NCBI GenBank assembly: GCA_013812235.1
Contig: JACCTU010000216.1
Coordinates: 1 to 39,796 of the forward strand
Direction: 5' to 3'
From: Actinomycetota bacterium
GTDB taxonomy: Bacteria; Actinomycetota; Thermoleophilia; Gaiellales; Gaiellaceae
DNA length: 39,796 nt
Part shown: positions 7,391 to 14,828 of the stretch, piece by piece
Layout: every line of letters begins with the position of its first letter
Position numbering within the stretch: position 1 is the first letter of the stretch
The notes under the pieces: generated by a model
The model's input: the letters and a program-made list of their open reading frames with translations, nothing else
Database searches by the model: none
What the model was told of the DNA's origin: nothing
Made by a program: the position numbers and the translations under genes

Positions 7391-9541
7391 GTGCCGGTCG
7401 TCTCGCCCGAAACCTACCTCGCTGGGCTGAACGAAGCCCAGCGCGACGCCGTGCTCCACACGGAGGGGCCTGTCCTCGTGGTCGCCGGCGCGGGCTCGGG
7501 GAAGACGCGCGTGCTCACGCACCGCGTCGCGCACCTGATCGGCGCAATCGGTGCGAAGGCGAACGAGATCCTCGCGATCACCTTCACGAACCGCGCGGCC
7601 GATGAGATGCGCACGCGCCAATGGGATCTCCTCGGCGAGGACGCTCGCGGCACGTGGATCCTCACGTTCCACGCCGCCTGCGGGCGCATCCTGCGCCGGG
7701 AGGCACAGCACCTCGGCTACAAGACGAACTTCACGATCTACGACCAGGCCGATCAGGTCCGTCTGGTCAAGATCGTGCTCGAGGAGCTCGAGCGCGACAC
7801 GAAGCGCTTCGTTCCGCGCGGGATCCACGCGCAGATCTCGAACGCGAAGAACCAGCTGATCACGCCCGACGACTACCGTGAGCGCGTCGCGTCGTTCTAC
7901 GACCAGACGGTGGCCGACGTCTACGACCTCTACCAGCGACGGCTGCACGCGTCGAACGCGGTCGACTTCGACGACATGCTGATGCTGACCGTCCAGGTGC
8001 TCGAGCGCTTCCCCGAGGCGCGCGAGAAGTGGCAGAAGACCTTTCGTTACGTCCTCGTCGACGAGTACCAGGACACGAACCACGCGCAGTACCGGCTTCT
8101 GCAGCTGCTCGCCCAGAAGCACCTGAACGTCTTTGCGGTCGGCGATCCCGACCAGTCGATCTACGCGTTCCGCGGTGCGGACATCCGCAACATCCTCGAG
8201 TTCGAGCGCGACTTTCCGGGCACGAAAACGATTGCGCTCGAACAGAACTACCGCTCGACGAACGCGATCCTCGGGGGCGCGAACGCCGTCATCTCGAACA
8301 ACCGCGAGCGGAAGCCGAAGAACCTCTGGTCCGAGCTCGGGACCGGCGACCCGGTTCGGGTCGTCGAGCTCGAGGACGAGCACGCCGAGGCGCGCTTCGT
8401 CGCGGTGGAGATCGCGAGGCTCGTCGAGGAGGGCTTCAACGGCGACGAGATCGCGGTCTTCTACCGGACGAACGCGCAGTCGCGTGTGCTCGAGGACGTG
8501 CTCGTGCGCCAGGGGATCGCGTACCAGGTGATCGGCGGGCCGCGCTTCTATGAGCGGGCTGAGGTGAAAGACCTCATCTCGTACCTCCAGGTACTCGACA
8601 ACCCCTTCGACACGGTGAGCCTGTTGCGGATCGCGAACAAGCCGCGACGCGGGATCGGCGAGTCCTCGGTCGCGCGGCTCCAGAACTACGCGAGCGGCCG
8701 TGGGATCTCGTTCTGGGAGGCGATGGAGTTCCCAGCGGAGGCCGGGCTCGCGACGAAGTCGGTGAAGGCGGTGGCGAGCTTCCGCACGATGATCCAGTCA
8801 CTGATGTCCGAGCTCGACCGCCCGGTCGCGGACATCGTCCAAGACGTGCTCGGGCGCTCCGGCTACATCGACTCGCTGGAGGCAGAACGCACCGTGGAAG
8901 CACAGGGCCGGCTCGAGAACCTGCAGGAGCTCGTCGGCGTCGCGCAGGAGTACCAGCAGCAGGCCGAGGAGCCATCGCTCTCGTCGTTCCTGCAGGAGAT
9001 CTCGCTCTACTCCGACCAGGATGCGATTCGCGGCGAAGCCTCACTCGTGACGCTGATGACGCTCCACAACGCGAAGGGCCTCGAGTTTCGCGCCGTGTTC
9101 ATGATCGGGATGGAGGAGGGGATCTTCCCGCACGCGCGCTCGATCGAGGAAAACTCGCTCGAGGAAGAGCGCCGCTTGGCCTACGTCGGGTTGACGCGCG
9201 CGCGCGAGCGACTGACGCTGCTGCACTCCGCGTCGCGGGCGCTGTACGGCGGGCGGAACTACAACCTGCCCTCGCGCTTCCTCGACGAGCTTCCCACCGA
9301 GCACGTCGAGCGCGAGCGGCTCGCGCCTGCGACCTGGACGGCGCGCTCCCCCGCGCCCGAGATTGCTCCGCGCACGAACGTCCCGACCCTCATGACGGGC
9401 GACTCCGTGCGCCACGGCACGCTCGGCGAGGGCGTGGTCACGCGGATCGAGGCCGGCGGGGTCGTCACGGTGCGCTTCGCGGGGGACGGCATCGAGCGAC
9501 GCCTCGTGCTCGACTACGCGCCGCTTGAGAAGATCGTGTAG
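7391..9541 (+). CDS. pcrA: ATP-dependent DNA helicase PcrA/UvrD
   Basis: This is an SF1A 3'-5' DNA helicase of 716 residues, close to the family norm. The motifs occur in order: Q motif LNEAQRDAV, Walker A GAGSGKTRVLTHR, motif II VDEYQDTNHAQYR, motif III GDPDQSIYAFRGA, motif IV QNYRST, motif V TLHNAKGLEFRAVF and motif VI RRLAYVGLTRARERL. The C-terminus carries the small PcrA-type RNA-polymerase/DNA interaction domain (HGTLGEGVVTRIEAGG). It acts in nucleotide excision repair and in clearing stalled transcription or replication complexes. I chose GTG 7391 because a -10 box sits 7 nt upstream; TTG 7367 would add eight residues. It is intact over 2.1 kb and followed by an acetyltransferase gene with one-base overlap. 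Confidence 0.95.
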   Translation: MPVVSPETYLAGLNEAQRDAVLHTEGPVLVVAGAGSGKTRVLTHRVAHLIGAIGAKANEILAITFTNRAADEMRTRQWDLLGEDARGTWILTFHAACGRILRREAQHLGYKTNFTIYDQADQVRLVKIVLEELERDTKRFVPRGIHAQISNAKNQLITPDDYRERVASFYDQTVADVYDLYQRRLHASNAVDFDDMLMLTVQVLERFPEAREKWQKTFRYVLVDEYQDTNHAQYRLLQLLAQKHLNVFAVGDPDQSIYAFRGADIRNILEFERDFPGTKTIALEQNYRSTNAILGGANAVISNNRERKPKNLWSELGTGDPVRVVELEDEHAEARFVAVEIARLVEEGFNGDEIAVFYRTNAQSRVLEDVLVRQGIAYQVIGGPRFYERAEVKDLISYLQVLDNPFDTVSLLRIANKPRRGIGESSVARLQNYASGRGISFWEAMEFPAEAGLATKSVKAVASFRTMIQSLMSELDRPVADIVQDVLGRSGYIDSLEAERTVEAQGRLENLQELVGVAQEYQQQAEEPSLSSFLQEISLYSDQDAIRGEASLVTLMTLHNAKGLEFRAVFMIGMEEGIFPHARSIEENSLEEERRLAYVGLTRARERLTLLHSASRALYGGRNYNLPSRFLDELPTEHVERERLAPATWTARSPAPEIAPRTNVPTLMTGDSVRHGTLGEGVVTRIEAGGVVTVRFAGDGIERRLVLDYAPLEKIV

Positions 9542-10749
9542 TGCCGATCGAGATCCGTCAACCCGCGGAGGAGGAGCTCCGGGACGCGATGCACGCCGCC
9601 GAGCAGGGGTTCGGCGCGGGGATCACGGATGAGGACTGGGAGCGCGAGCGGATCACGCTGCCCGCCCAGCGTGCGGTGGCGGCCTTCGACGATGGTCGCG
9701 CGGTCGCGCTCGCGGGCGCGTACGAGTTCGAGCTCACCATTCCCGGCGGACAGGTGCCCTGCGCGGGCGTGACGTGGGTCGGCGTCCTGCCGACGCACCG
9801 CCGGCAGGGGATCCTGCGGCGGCTGATGGCGAAGCAACTCGTGGACGTGCGCGAGTGGGGCGAGCCGATCGCCGCGCTCTGGGCGTCCGAGGCGGCGATC
9901 TACGGGCGCTTCGGCTACGGGCTTGCGGTGCCGAGCGCGACGCTGAAGGCCGATAGCGGCCGGTACGAGCTGCGCGACGATCCCGGCAGACAGGGCACCT
10001 GGCGGCTCGTCGACGCTGCAACCGCATTCGACCTCGTTCGACCGGTGCACGACCACGTGCGGCGTGCGCGGCCGGGCATGCCGACGCGCACCGAGCACTG
10101 GTGGCGGAACCATCGCCTCGCCGACTCCGAGAACTGGCGTCGCGGTGCGAGCGAGAAGTTCTACGCGGTGCTCGAGCTCGACGGAGCGGTCGCCGGCTAT
10201 GCGATCTATCGCGTGAAGAGCGAGTGGGAGGGAGGCTTTGCGAAGGGCGTGGTGCGCGTGCTGGAAGCGGTCGGGACTTCGCCGGCCGCGGAACGAGAGG
10301 TGTGGCGGTACCTGTTCGGGATCGACCTGACGACGACGGTCGACGTCTATCCGTTCGATCCCGCCTCGCCGCTCTTCCTGACGGTGCGAGATCCGCGCGC
10401 GCTCCACATGGGCCTGCACGACGGGCTCTGGCTGCGGCTCGTGGACGTCGACGCGGCGCTTCGCGCGCGGTCGTACCGGAGCGGCCAGCCGGTCGTTGTC
10501 GGCGTTCGCGACGAGTTTTGCCCGTGGAACGAGGGCGCGTACCGCCTCGGCGCCGAGCCCGGGCGGACGGACGCGGCGCCCGAGCTCGAACTGGACGTCG
10601 CCGACCTCGCCGCCGTGTACCTCGGCGCGTTCGACTTCGCGCACCTCGCGCGCGCCGACCGCGTGCGGGAGCTCACGCCCGGCGCTCTCGAGCGCGCGTC
10701 CGACCTCGTCCACACACCGCTCCCGCCGTTCTGCCCGGAGGTCTTCTGA
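9541..10749 (+). CDS. Eis-like GNAT acetyltransferase, copy 1
   Basis: The 402-residue protein has the Eis architecture: an N-terminal GNAT domain (VGVLPTHRRQGILRRLM), a second degenerate GNAT domain and a sterol-carrier-like C-terminal domain. The conserved IYGRFGYG segment contains the tyrosine used as general acid in Mycobacterium Eis. The chain ends in CPEVF, with the C-terminal phenylalanine carboxylate that acts as base in that enzyme. Family members acetylate several amines of aminoglycosides or protein lysines. The GTG start shares one base with the uvrD stop, and its stop shares one base with the start of the second copy. The physiological substrate is unknown. Confidence 0.85.
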   Translation: MPIEIRQPAEEELRDAMHAAEQGFGAGITDEDWERERITLPAQRAVAAFDDGRAVALAGAYEFELTIPGGQVPCAGVTWVGVLPTHRRQGILRRLMAKQLVDVREWGEPIAALWASEAAIYGRFGYGLAVPSATLKADSGRYELRDDPGRQGTWRLVDAATAFDLVRPVHDHVRRARPGMPTRTEHWWRNHRLADSENWRRGASEKFYAVLELDGAVAGYAIYRVKSEWEGGFAKGVVRVLEAVGTSPAAEREVWRYLFGIDLTTTVDVYPFDPASPLFLTVRDPRALHMGLHDGLWLRLVDVDAALRARSYRSGQPVVVGVRDEFCPWNEGAYRLGAEPGRTDAAPELELDVADLAAVYLGAFDFAHLARADRVRELTPGALERASDLVHTPLPPFCPEVF

Positions 10750-11963
10750 TGTTCGACGTCCGCTCGACCGAGAATCTGGAGGACTTCCAGCGCGCGTTTC
10801 TGGCGATCGGCCAGTACTTCGGCGCGGAGCCAACATCGGAGCGGTTGGAGAAGTTCAGTCAGAGCTTGCCGTTCGAGCGGATGCACGCAGCGCGGGAAAA
10901 CGGCGCGATCGTCGGCGGCGCGGGTGTCTTCCCGTTCGAGCTCTCGATCCCCGGCGCGGTCGTGCGCTGCGCGGGCGTCACGGTCGTAGGCGTGTACCCG
11001 ACGCACCGTCGCCGGGGCGTCCTCCGCGCGATGATGCGCGCGCAACTCGACGACATCCATGCGCGCGGCGAGTCGATCGCGGCGCTCTGGGCCTCCGAGG
11101 AGACGATCTACGGACGCTTCGGCTACGGGATGGCGTCGTACGCCGGCGAGATCTCGCTCGCGCGAGAGCACTCCGAGTTCGCGCGCCCGCTCGAGCCGCG
11201 CGGCCGCTTGCGCATGCTCGAGCCGAGCGAGGCCCTCGAGTTGCTTCCGCCGCTCTGGGAGCGTGCTTTTCCGCAGACGCCCGGGATGTTCAGACGCGAG
11301 CGCCCCTGGTGGGAGAACCGGGTGGTCCACGACCCGCCCGAGCGTCGCGACGGCGGCGGACCGAAGCGCTTCGCTCTGCTCGAGCTCGACGGCGAGCCGC
11401 AGGCCTACGCGATCTACCGGCACAACCCGAAGTGGGACGAGGGCTCGTCGGCGGCGCAGCTCGGGGTGATCGAGACGATCGGCGCGACGCCGCGCGGGAC
11501 CGCCGAGATCTGGCGCTTCCTGCTCGACATCGACTGGCAGGCGACGATCAGCGCGGAGCTGCTGCCGATCGACCACCCGCTCTTCTTCCTGCTCGCGAAG
11601 CCCCGACGGATGAAGTACCGGATGAGCGACGGGATCTGGGTGCGCCTCGTCGACGTGGGCGCTGCGCTCTCTGCTCGCTCATACGCGCACGACAGCGAGG
11701 TCGTGTTCGAGGTCGCCGACACGTTCGCGCCCTGGAACGAGGGCCGCTGGAAGCTCGCGGGCGGCTCGTGTGAGCGAACGGAAGACGAAGCCGACCTTCG
11801 CTGCGACGTGACCGCGCTCGGCTCCGTCTACCTCGGCGGCTTCACGTTCGCCGAGCTGCAGCGAGGCCTGCGCGTGGAGGAGCTTCGCGAGGGCGCAATC
11901 GACCGCGCAGACTCGATCTTCCGCCGCACCGGCGTCGCACCCTGGTGCCCCGAGATTTTCTGA
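10749..11963 (+). CDS. Eis-like GNAT acetyltransferase, copy 2
   Basis: This 404-residue protein is a paralogue of the gene just upstream and is obviously related along its length: VGVYPTHRRRGVLRAMM, IYGRFGYGMASY, WVRLVDVGAALSARSY and the C-terminal CPEIF. The catalytic tyrosine and the terminal Phe carboxylate are kept, so both copies should be active. Divergence is spread evenly, which suggests an old tandem duplication with separate specificities rather than a recent copy. The ATG start overlaps the preceding stop (TGATG). The location directly after uvrD does not itself suggest a pathway. Confidence 0.85.
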   Translation: MFDVRSTENLEDFQRAFLAIGQYFGAEPTSERLEKFSQSLPFERMHAARENGAIVGGAGVFPFELSIPGAVVRCAGVTVVGVYPTHRRRGVLRAMMRAQLDDIHARGESIAALWASEETIYGRFGYGMASYAGEISLAREHSEFARPLEPRGRLRMLEPSEALELLPPLWERAFPQTPGMFRRERPWWENRVVHDPPERRDGGGPKRFALLELDGEPQAYAIYRHNPKWDEGSSAAQLGVIETIGATPRGTAEIWRFLLDIDWQATISAELLPIDHPLFFLLAKPRRMKYRMSDGIWVRLVDVGAALSARSYAHDSEVVFEVADTFAPWNEGRWKLAGGSCERTEDEADLRCDVTALGSVYLGGFTFAELQRGLRVEELREGAIDRADSIFRRTGVAPWCPEIF

Positions 11964-11981
11964 GCTACCCTCCCCAGCTTC

Positions 11982-12452
11982 GTGAGGGCGTTGGTCGTCG
12001 TCTTGGGGTCGCTTGCGCTGGTCCCGTCCGCCTACGGGTGGACCGACAGCGGGCGTCAGCTTGAGCTCGACTGGCCTGCTGACGGCCGGTTGAACTCGCC
12101 GTTCGGCTGGGACGGCGGTAGGCCACACGCCGGTCTCGACATCGGCGTGCTCCGCTCGCTCGACGTCCACGCTGCAGAGGACGGCGTGGTCACGCGGGTC
12201 GGCTGGATCGCCGGCTACGACGGCTACGGAATGATCGTCGAGATCCAGCTGAACGAGCGCTACTCGAATCTCTACGCGCATCTCTCGAAGGCGACGGTGC
12301 GCGTCGGCCAGAACGTGCGCGCGGGCGATCGCCTCGGCCTCGCCGGCTGCACGGGCCGGTGCACCGGCACGCATCTGCACTTCGAGCTCCGCGACCGCGA
12401 AGTCCCCATCGATCCGATGCCGCTGATCACTGGGTACAATCTGGCCTCCTAG
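11982..12452 (+). CDS. Secreted M23 (LytM-like) metallopeptidase
   Basis: A short peptidoglycan hydrolase-type protein of 156 residues. The N-terminal 19 residues (MRALVVVLGSLALVPSAYG) form a signal peptide. The M23 zinc ligands are present: HAGLD (His and Asp) and HLHFEL (HxH). The fold is complete but there is no binding domain or coiled coil. The start is GTG 11982, without a Shine-Dalgarno sequence; TACCCT at 11966-11971 may be the -10 box, 10 nt upstream. The last base of its TAG stop is the first base of the tRNA-Val. It probably cuts cell-wall cross-bridges, or acts as a regulator if inactive. Confidence 0.87.
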   Translation: MRALVVVLGSLALVPSAYGWTDSGRQLELDWPADGRLNSPFGWDGGRPHAGLDIGVLRSLDVHAAEDGVVTRVGWIAGYDGYGMIVEIQLNERYSNLYAHLSKATVRVGQNVRAGDRLGLAGCTGRCTGTHLHFELRDREVPIDPMPLITGYNLAS

Positions 12453-12524
12453 GGCGGTTAGCTCAGTTGGGAGAGCACCAGCTCGACAAGCTGGGGGTCA
12501 CTGGTTCGAGCCCAGTACCGCCCA
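12452..12524 (+). tRNA. tRNA-Val (GAC)
   Basis: A full 73-nt cloverleaf: acceptor GGGCGGT pairs with ACCGCCC, D-stem GCTC/GAGC, anticodon stem CCAGC/GCTGG, T-stem ACTGG/CCAGT with loop TTCGAGC, discriminator A. CCA is not encoded. The anticodon loop is TCGACAA, giving anticodon GAC (valine). Position 33, almost always U, is C here. The first base overlaps the stop codon of the M23 peptidase gene. An intrinsic terminator follows at once. A 43-nt near-copy of its 3' part lies at 13901-13943. Confidence 0.9.
12481..12523 (+). repeat. tRNA 3' segment, upstream copy of a 43-nt direct repeat
   Basis: This part of the tRNA (anticodon-stem end to acceptor end) recurs at 13901-13943 with 41 of 43 identical bases. 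It is the arrangement expected of attL at a tRNA integration site, although no integrase is visible. Confidence 0.6.
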
Positions 12525-12529
12525 TCGGA

Positions 12530-12554
12530 AAGGCGCTGGAGACAGCGCCTTTTT
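12530..12554 (+). terminator. Intrinsic terminator after tRNA-Val
   Basis: Stem AGGCGCT (12531-12537) pairs perfectly with AGCGCCT (12544-12550) around a 6-nt loop and is followed by TTTT. This is the clearest Rho-independent terminator in the window. Confidence 0.85.
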
Positions 12555-12712
12555 CGTTGCCGCAGTTCGCGCGCGACAGTCATGAAACGCGCCGCCTGCA
12601 AAGCGTTTGCAAAGCACGGCCCGAGGTCCGACACGCCCGGCAAGCTGACGCCGTGGCAGTCCGCAATCCGAATGGCCATGCCGAGTCTCGTGCCGCTAAT
12701 GCCAGGCGAGGG
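12555..12712. other. Gene-poor stretch after the tRNA terminator
   Basis: I see no convincing gene. An ATG-initiated frame at 12582 (MKRAACKAFAKHGPRSDTP onward) stays open for 57 codons but resembles nothing I know and has no ribosome binding site. Base composition is slightly less GC-rich than in the flanking genes. Confidence 0.3.
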
Positions 12713-12865
12713 GTGGTCGGCCGCGTCTACTTCGAGCGCGGCCGCCCCGTCACGGTTCTGATCCGCTGGGGAACGGGCGGCGGACCGCGCAACGTCCTGA
12801 TTCGCCGCGAACGATGCCAAGCTTGTGACTCGCTCCATTTCCGCGGACTGCGCCGCGCTGCCTGA
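12713..12865 (+). pseudogene. Remnant of a small actinobacterial hypothetical protein
   Basis: From GTG 12713 the frame gives VGRVYFERGRPVTVLIRWG, then GGGPRNVLIRRE, and after a run of unrelated residues ends FRGLRRAA. I recognise the pattern GRPVTVLxRWG...GPRNVLV...RPFRGLRR from short (60-70 residue) actinobacterial proteins of unknown function. Here the middle is out of frame: the next frame reads DAKLVTRS, which would join RRE to FRGLRRAA if about one base near 12811 and two bases near 12836 were removed. So two compensating indels are likely and the gene is probably dead. The recognition is from memory of the family, so confidence is modest. Confidence 0.4.
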
Positions 12866-12888
12866 CTCGCCGAACAGGCCGAGCGTTC

Positions 12889-13590
12889 CTACGCCGACGG
12901 GCGGGCCGCCTCGGTGACGCGAGCCATCCATTGACGAGTAGCACGCGGTGAACGCAGGCGTGCCACCGCGAGATGCTGGTTCGTCGGCTGGGCGAACATG
13001 CGCGGGTATTCCCGGCGCTGTCCCCGATGTGATCTGAGCGCCGTGAGCACCCCTCTCGCGGCTGCGAGCATCTGCTTGGGCAGTCCGGTCCTTCGACCCG
13101 TCTGAGCGGCCTGCGCGCTGAGCGCCGCGGTGCGGGTGCGCGCGCGTCTTGCGAGCCGCCACAAGCTCACATACACGGGATAGTCGAGCCAGATGATTGT
13201 GTCCGCCCGAGGCCAGACCAAGTCGCGCACGGTGCGCTTGTTGCCGTCCGTGACCCAACGATCCCCTGCGATTGCCGCGCTCGTTCTCTCGCGCAGCAAG
13301 GACAGGGGCGCTCTACTGAAGTCCGGGCCGAAGTACAGCGAGTCCAGCTCGACATGGGGCACGCCGAGAGCAGCCGCAAGCTCTCGTGCGATGGTGGTCT
13401 TGCCGGACCCGGTTCGCCCAAGTATCAGAATCCGCTCGCATCCTGTCAGGGTGTTCAGGGGATCGCGCTGCTGCTGTTGGTTCGTTGCGGAATGGTTCGC
13501 AGACGCGCGCGCCGCGACCGGCGGCTCGCCTCGACGAGCATGTAGCTCAGCGCCTGTTTGCGTCTGATCTGCTTCTCGTTCGTCTGTCAT
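12889..13590 (-). CDS. P-loop adenylate-kinase-like (AAA/FlaR-type) protein
   Basis: The 233-residue protein contains Walker A GRTGSGKTT (about residue 58), followed by VPHVELDSLYFGPDF and WVTDGNKRTVRDL, then a Walker-B-like strand ADTIIWLDYP and an Arg-rich lid (RLARRARTRT). This is the layout of small adenylate-kinase/topology-modulation-like ATPases. The C-terminus YPRMFAQPTNQHLAVARLRSP fits the actinobacterial subfamily. The first 50 residues are polar, glutamine-rich and unlike the family, so translation may start later, but no good internal initiator is visible. It is the only intact gene between the tRNA and its partial copy, hence the cargo if the segment is mobile. The substrate is unknown. 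Confidence 0.7.
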   Translation of the reverse strand: MTDEREADQTQTGAELHARRGEPPVAARASANHSATNQQQQRDPLNTLTGCERILILGRTGSGKTTIARELAAALGVPHVELDSLYFGPDFSRAPLSLLRERTSAAIAGDRWVTDGNKRTVRDLVWPRADTIIWLDYPVYVSLWRLARRARTRTAALSAQAAQTGRRTGLPKQMLAAARGVLTALRSHRGQRREYPRMFAQPTNQHLAVARLRSPRATRQWMARVTEAARPSA

Positions 13591-13888
13591 TGTCCTCTAA
13601 TTCTTCGCGGGCCAACGGGGCAAGCGAGCGGACTTGGGAGGCCCTCTCAGGCTACCGGTGGAGGGTTCAGCAGCCGGAGAACGCCGGCGCTTGCAAGTGC
13701 CATGGCCTAGCTTTTGCTTGGCGCGCGGGGGCTAACGGCAGCGGCCTGCGGCGCCGAAGTACGCGAGGAAGGCGTACCAACTCGTAAAGTCGAACGCGAG
13801 GAGCATCCCGGCGAGCCTACGGGCATGCTCGCGGAGGCGGCGAAAACCCGCGCCGCTGCGCGGTTTCGCGAGCGGCGGCGGGTGGCAA
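13591..13888. other. Gene-poor stretch with a possible minus-strand gene remnant
   Basis: No intact gene is visible. On the minus strand around 13870-13730 a short frame reads FRRLREHARRLAGMLLAFDF and continues TSWYAFLAYFGAAGRCR to a stop. It looks like the end of a membrane protein, but I cannot assign it and it has no start or ribosome binding site. Confidence 0.25.
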
Positions 13889-13943
13889 GCGGCTAGGCTC
13901 GCTCGACAAGCTGGAGGTCACGGGTTCGAGCCCAGTACCGCCC
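13889..13943 (+). pseudogene. tRNA-Val remnant / second copy of the tRNA 3' repeat
   Basis: Positions 13901-13943 repeat the tRNA from its anticodon stem to the acceptor end with two changes (A for G in the variable region, G for T in the T-stem, which breaks pairing). Immediately upstream, GCGGCTAGGCTC (13889-13900) resembles the tRNA 5' part GCGGTTAGCTC. So the copy may be a whole tRNA that lost about 16 nt of the D-arm, instead of a simple attachment site. CCGCGGG followed by TTTTT comes next (13943-13953). It is not a functional tRNA. Confidence 0.6.
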
Positions 13944-13982
13944 CGCGGGTTTTTGCGACTACGCTGCCGGCGTGGCTTCCGC

Positions 13983-14358
13983 GTGATTCGTCCCGACGAG
14001 CTCGAGTGGACGACGCGCGACCACGCCCAACGAGGCGCCGCGCCACGTCGCCGAGCTGAGCGAGCTCGCCGGCTTCGCACACACCCGCGCGAACGTCTGG
14101 CGCTACGACCCCGGGGCCAAGGGGCGCCGGCACACGCACACGGTCCAGGAGGAGACGTTCGTCGTCCTCGCGGGAACGCTTTCGATGTACCTCGGCGACC
14201 ACCCGGAGCGTCAGGATGTGCCTACCGGCGGACTCGTCCACGTCGAGCCGGGCACACCGCTACAGACGGCGAACCACGGCGACGAGGATCTCGTCCCCTA
14301 CATCTACGGCACTCCGCCAGAGCGCGAGCAAGCCGAGATCCTCGACTCCGCGCTGTAG
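13983..14358 (+). pseudogene. Cupin-domain protein with a +1 frameshift
   Basis: From GTG 13983 the frame reads VIRPDELEWTTRDHAQ. From 14032 the homology continues one base later: EAPRHVAELSELAGFAHTR, then GRRHTHTVQEETFVVLAGT, VPTGGLVHVEPGTPLQT and the end AEILDSAL. HTH...E...G is cupin motif 1, and the two parts together make a normal cupin of about 125 residues. Deleting the C at 14031 rejoins them. It starts 40 nt after the tRNA remnant; TACGCT at 13960-13965 could be its -10 box. A programmed shift is unlikely because no slippery sequence is present. Confidence 0.65.
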
Positions 14359-14394
14359 CCGCGGCGCTCCCCGGCGGGCGTTCGTAAACCCCAC

Positions 14395-14431
14395 AACGAG
14401 AAAGCCCCGCTGGCGGCGGGGCTCTCTCGTT
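14395..14431. terminator. Long hairpin, probable bidirectional terminator
   Basis: Two 16-nt arms (14395-14410 and 14416-14431) pair with one mismatch around a 5-nt loop; the core is AGCCCCGC/GCGGGGCT. It stands between the cupin on the plus strand and gene debris on the minus strand. The minus-strand copy is followed by TTTCTCGTT. Confidence 0.6.
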
Positions 14432-14489
14432 CGCCACGTCTGAGCTCTTCCCTGTGTCCCTGGCTCTCGAACGAGCTGCGGCTCGGGCG

Positions 14490-14828
14490 GCCGTGATCCA
14501 ACCGCCGTCCTTGCACTCTTCCTTGCTTTCCGCGACGTCGTACGGCTCGAAGTCGTACACCGTGCCGTGCATTGATCAGCTGCTCGCCCGCCTGTTTCGT
14601 GTGGGCGTCGTGCGTAATCTCCCAGCGACGGCCGTTTGCGTCCTTAAAGCGCGCCCAGACGACGAACGCGTCGCTGACTGCGCTCTCGTGGACGCCACGG
14701 CACATCTCCGGCGGGACCTCGGCGTCCACGACTCGCCAGACGTCGAGCGGCTGGATGTCGCTCTTCTGCAGAACGTGGCGAGACTCACCCCCTAGCAATC
14801 GAGGCGGACCAATGCGGAACAGACTCAC
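14490..14828 (-). pseudogene. Degenerate minus-strand gene(s), unknown family
   Basis: From GTG 14828 one frame reads MSLFRIGPPRLLGGE, then PLDVWRVVDAEVPPEMCRG and VVWARFKDANGRRWEITHDA. This has the texture of a real protein but is of no family I can name. Near 14572 sense-like sequence moves to another frame: MHGTVYDFEPYDVAESKEEC followed by KDGGW. SKxxCKxGGW is a motif seen near the end of secreted proteins of soil actinobacteria. Neither frame ends properly before the hairpin at 14431. I read this as one or two decayed genes; overlap of its start with the plus-strand gene at 14812 adds doubt. Confidence 0.3.

Noticed and set aside
12458-13258. Minus-strand frame ending RYWARTSDPQLVELVLSQLS, and a similar one at 13817-14080 with GTGLEPVTSSLSS
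   Set aside because: These are well-known spurious products of reading tRNA genes on the opposite strand; both lie over the tRNA or its copy.
12525-13943. Calling the tRNA-bounded segment a proven genomic island
   Set aside because: No integrase, excisionase or phage gene is present and the downstream copy may be a decayed tRNA; kept as a hypothesis only.
14020-14040. Programmed frameshifting in the cupin (and in the other split genes)
   Set aside because: No slippery heptamer with a downstream pseudoknot or internal Shine-Dalgarno is visible at the shift sites; simple indels explain them.
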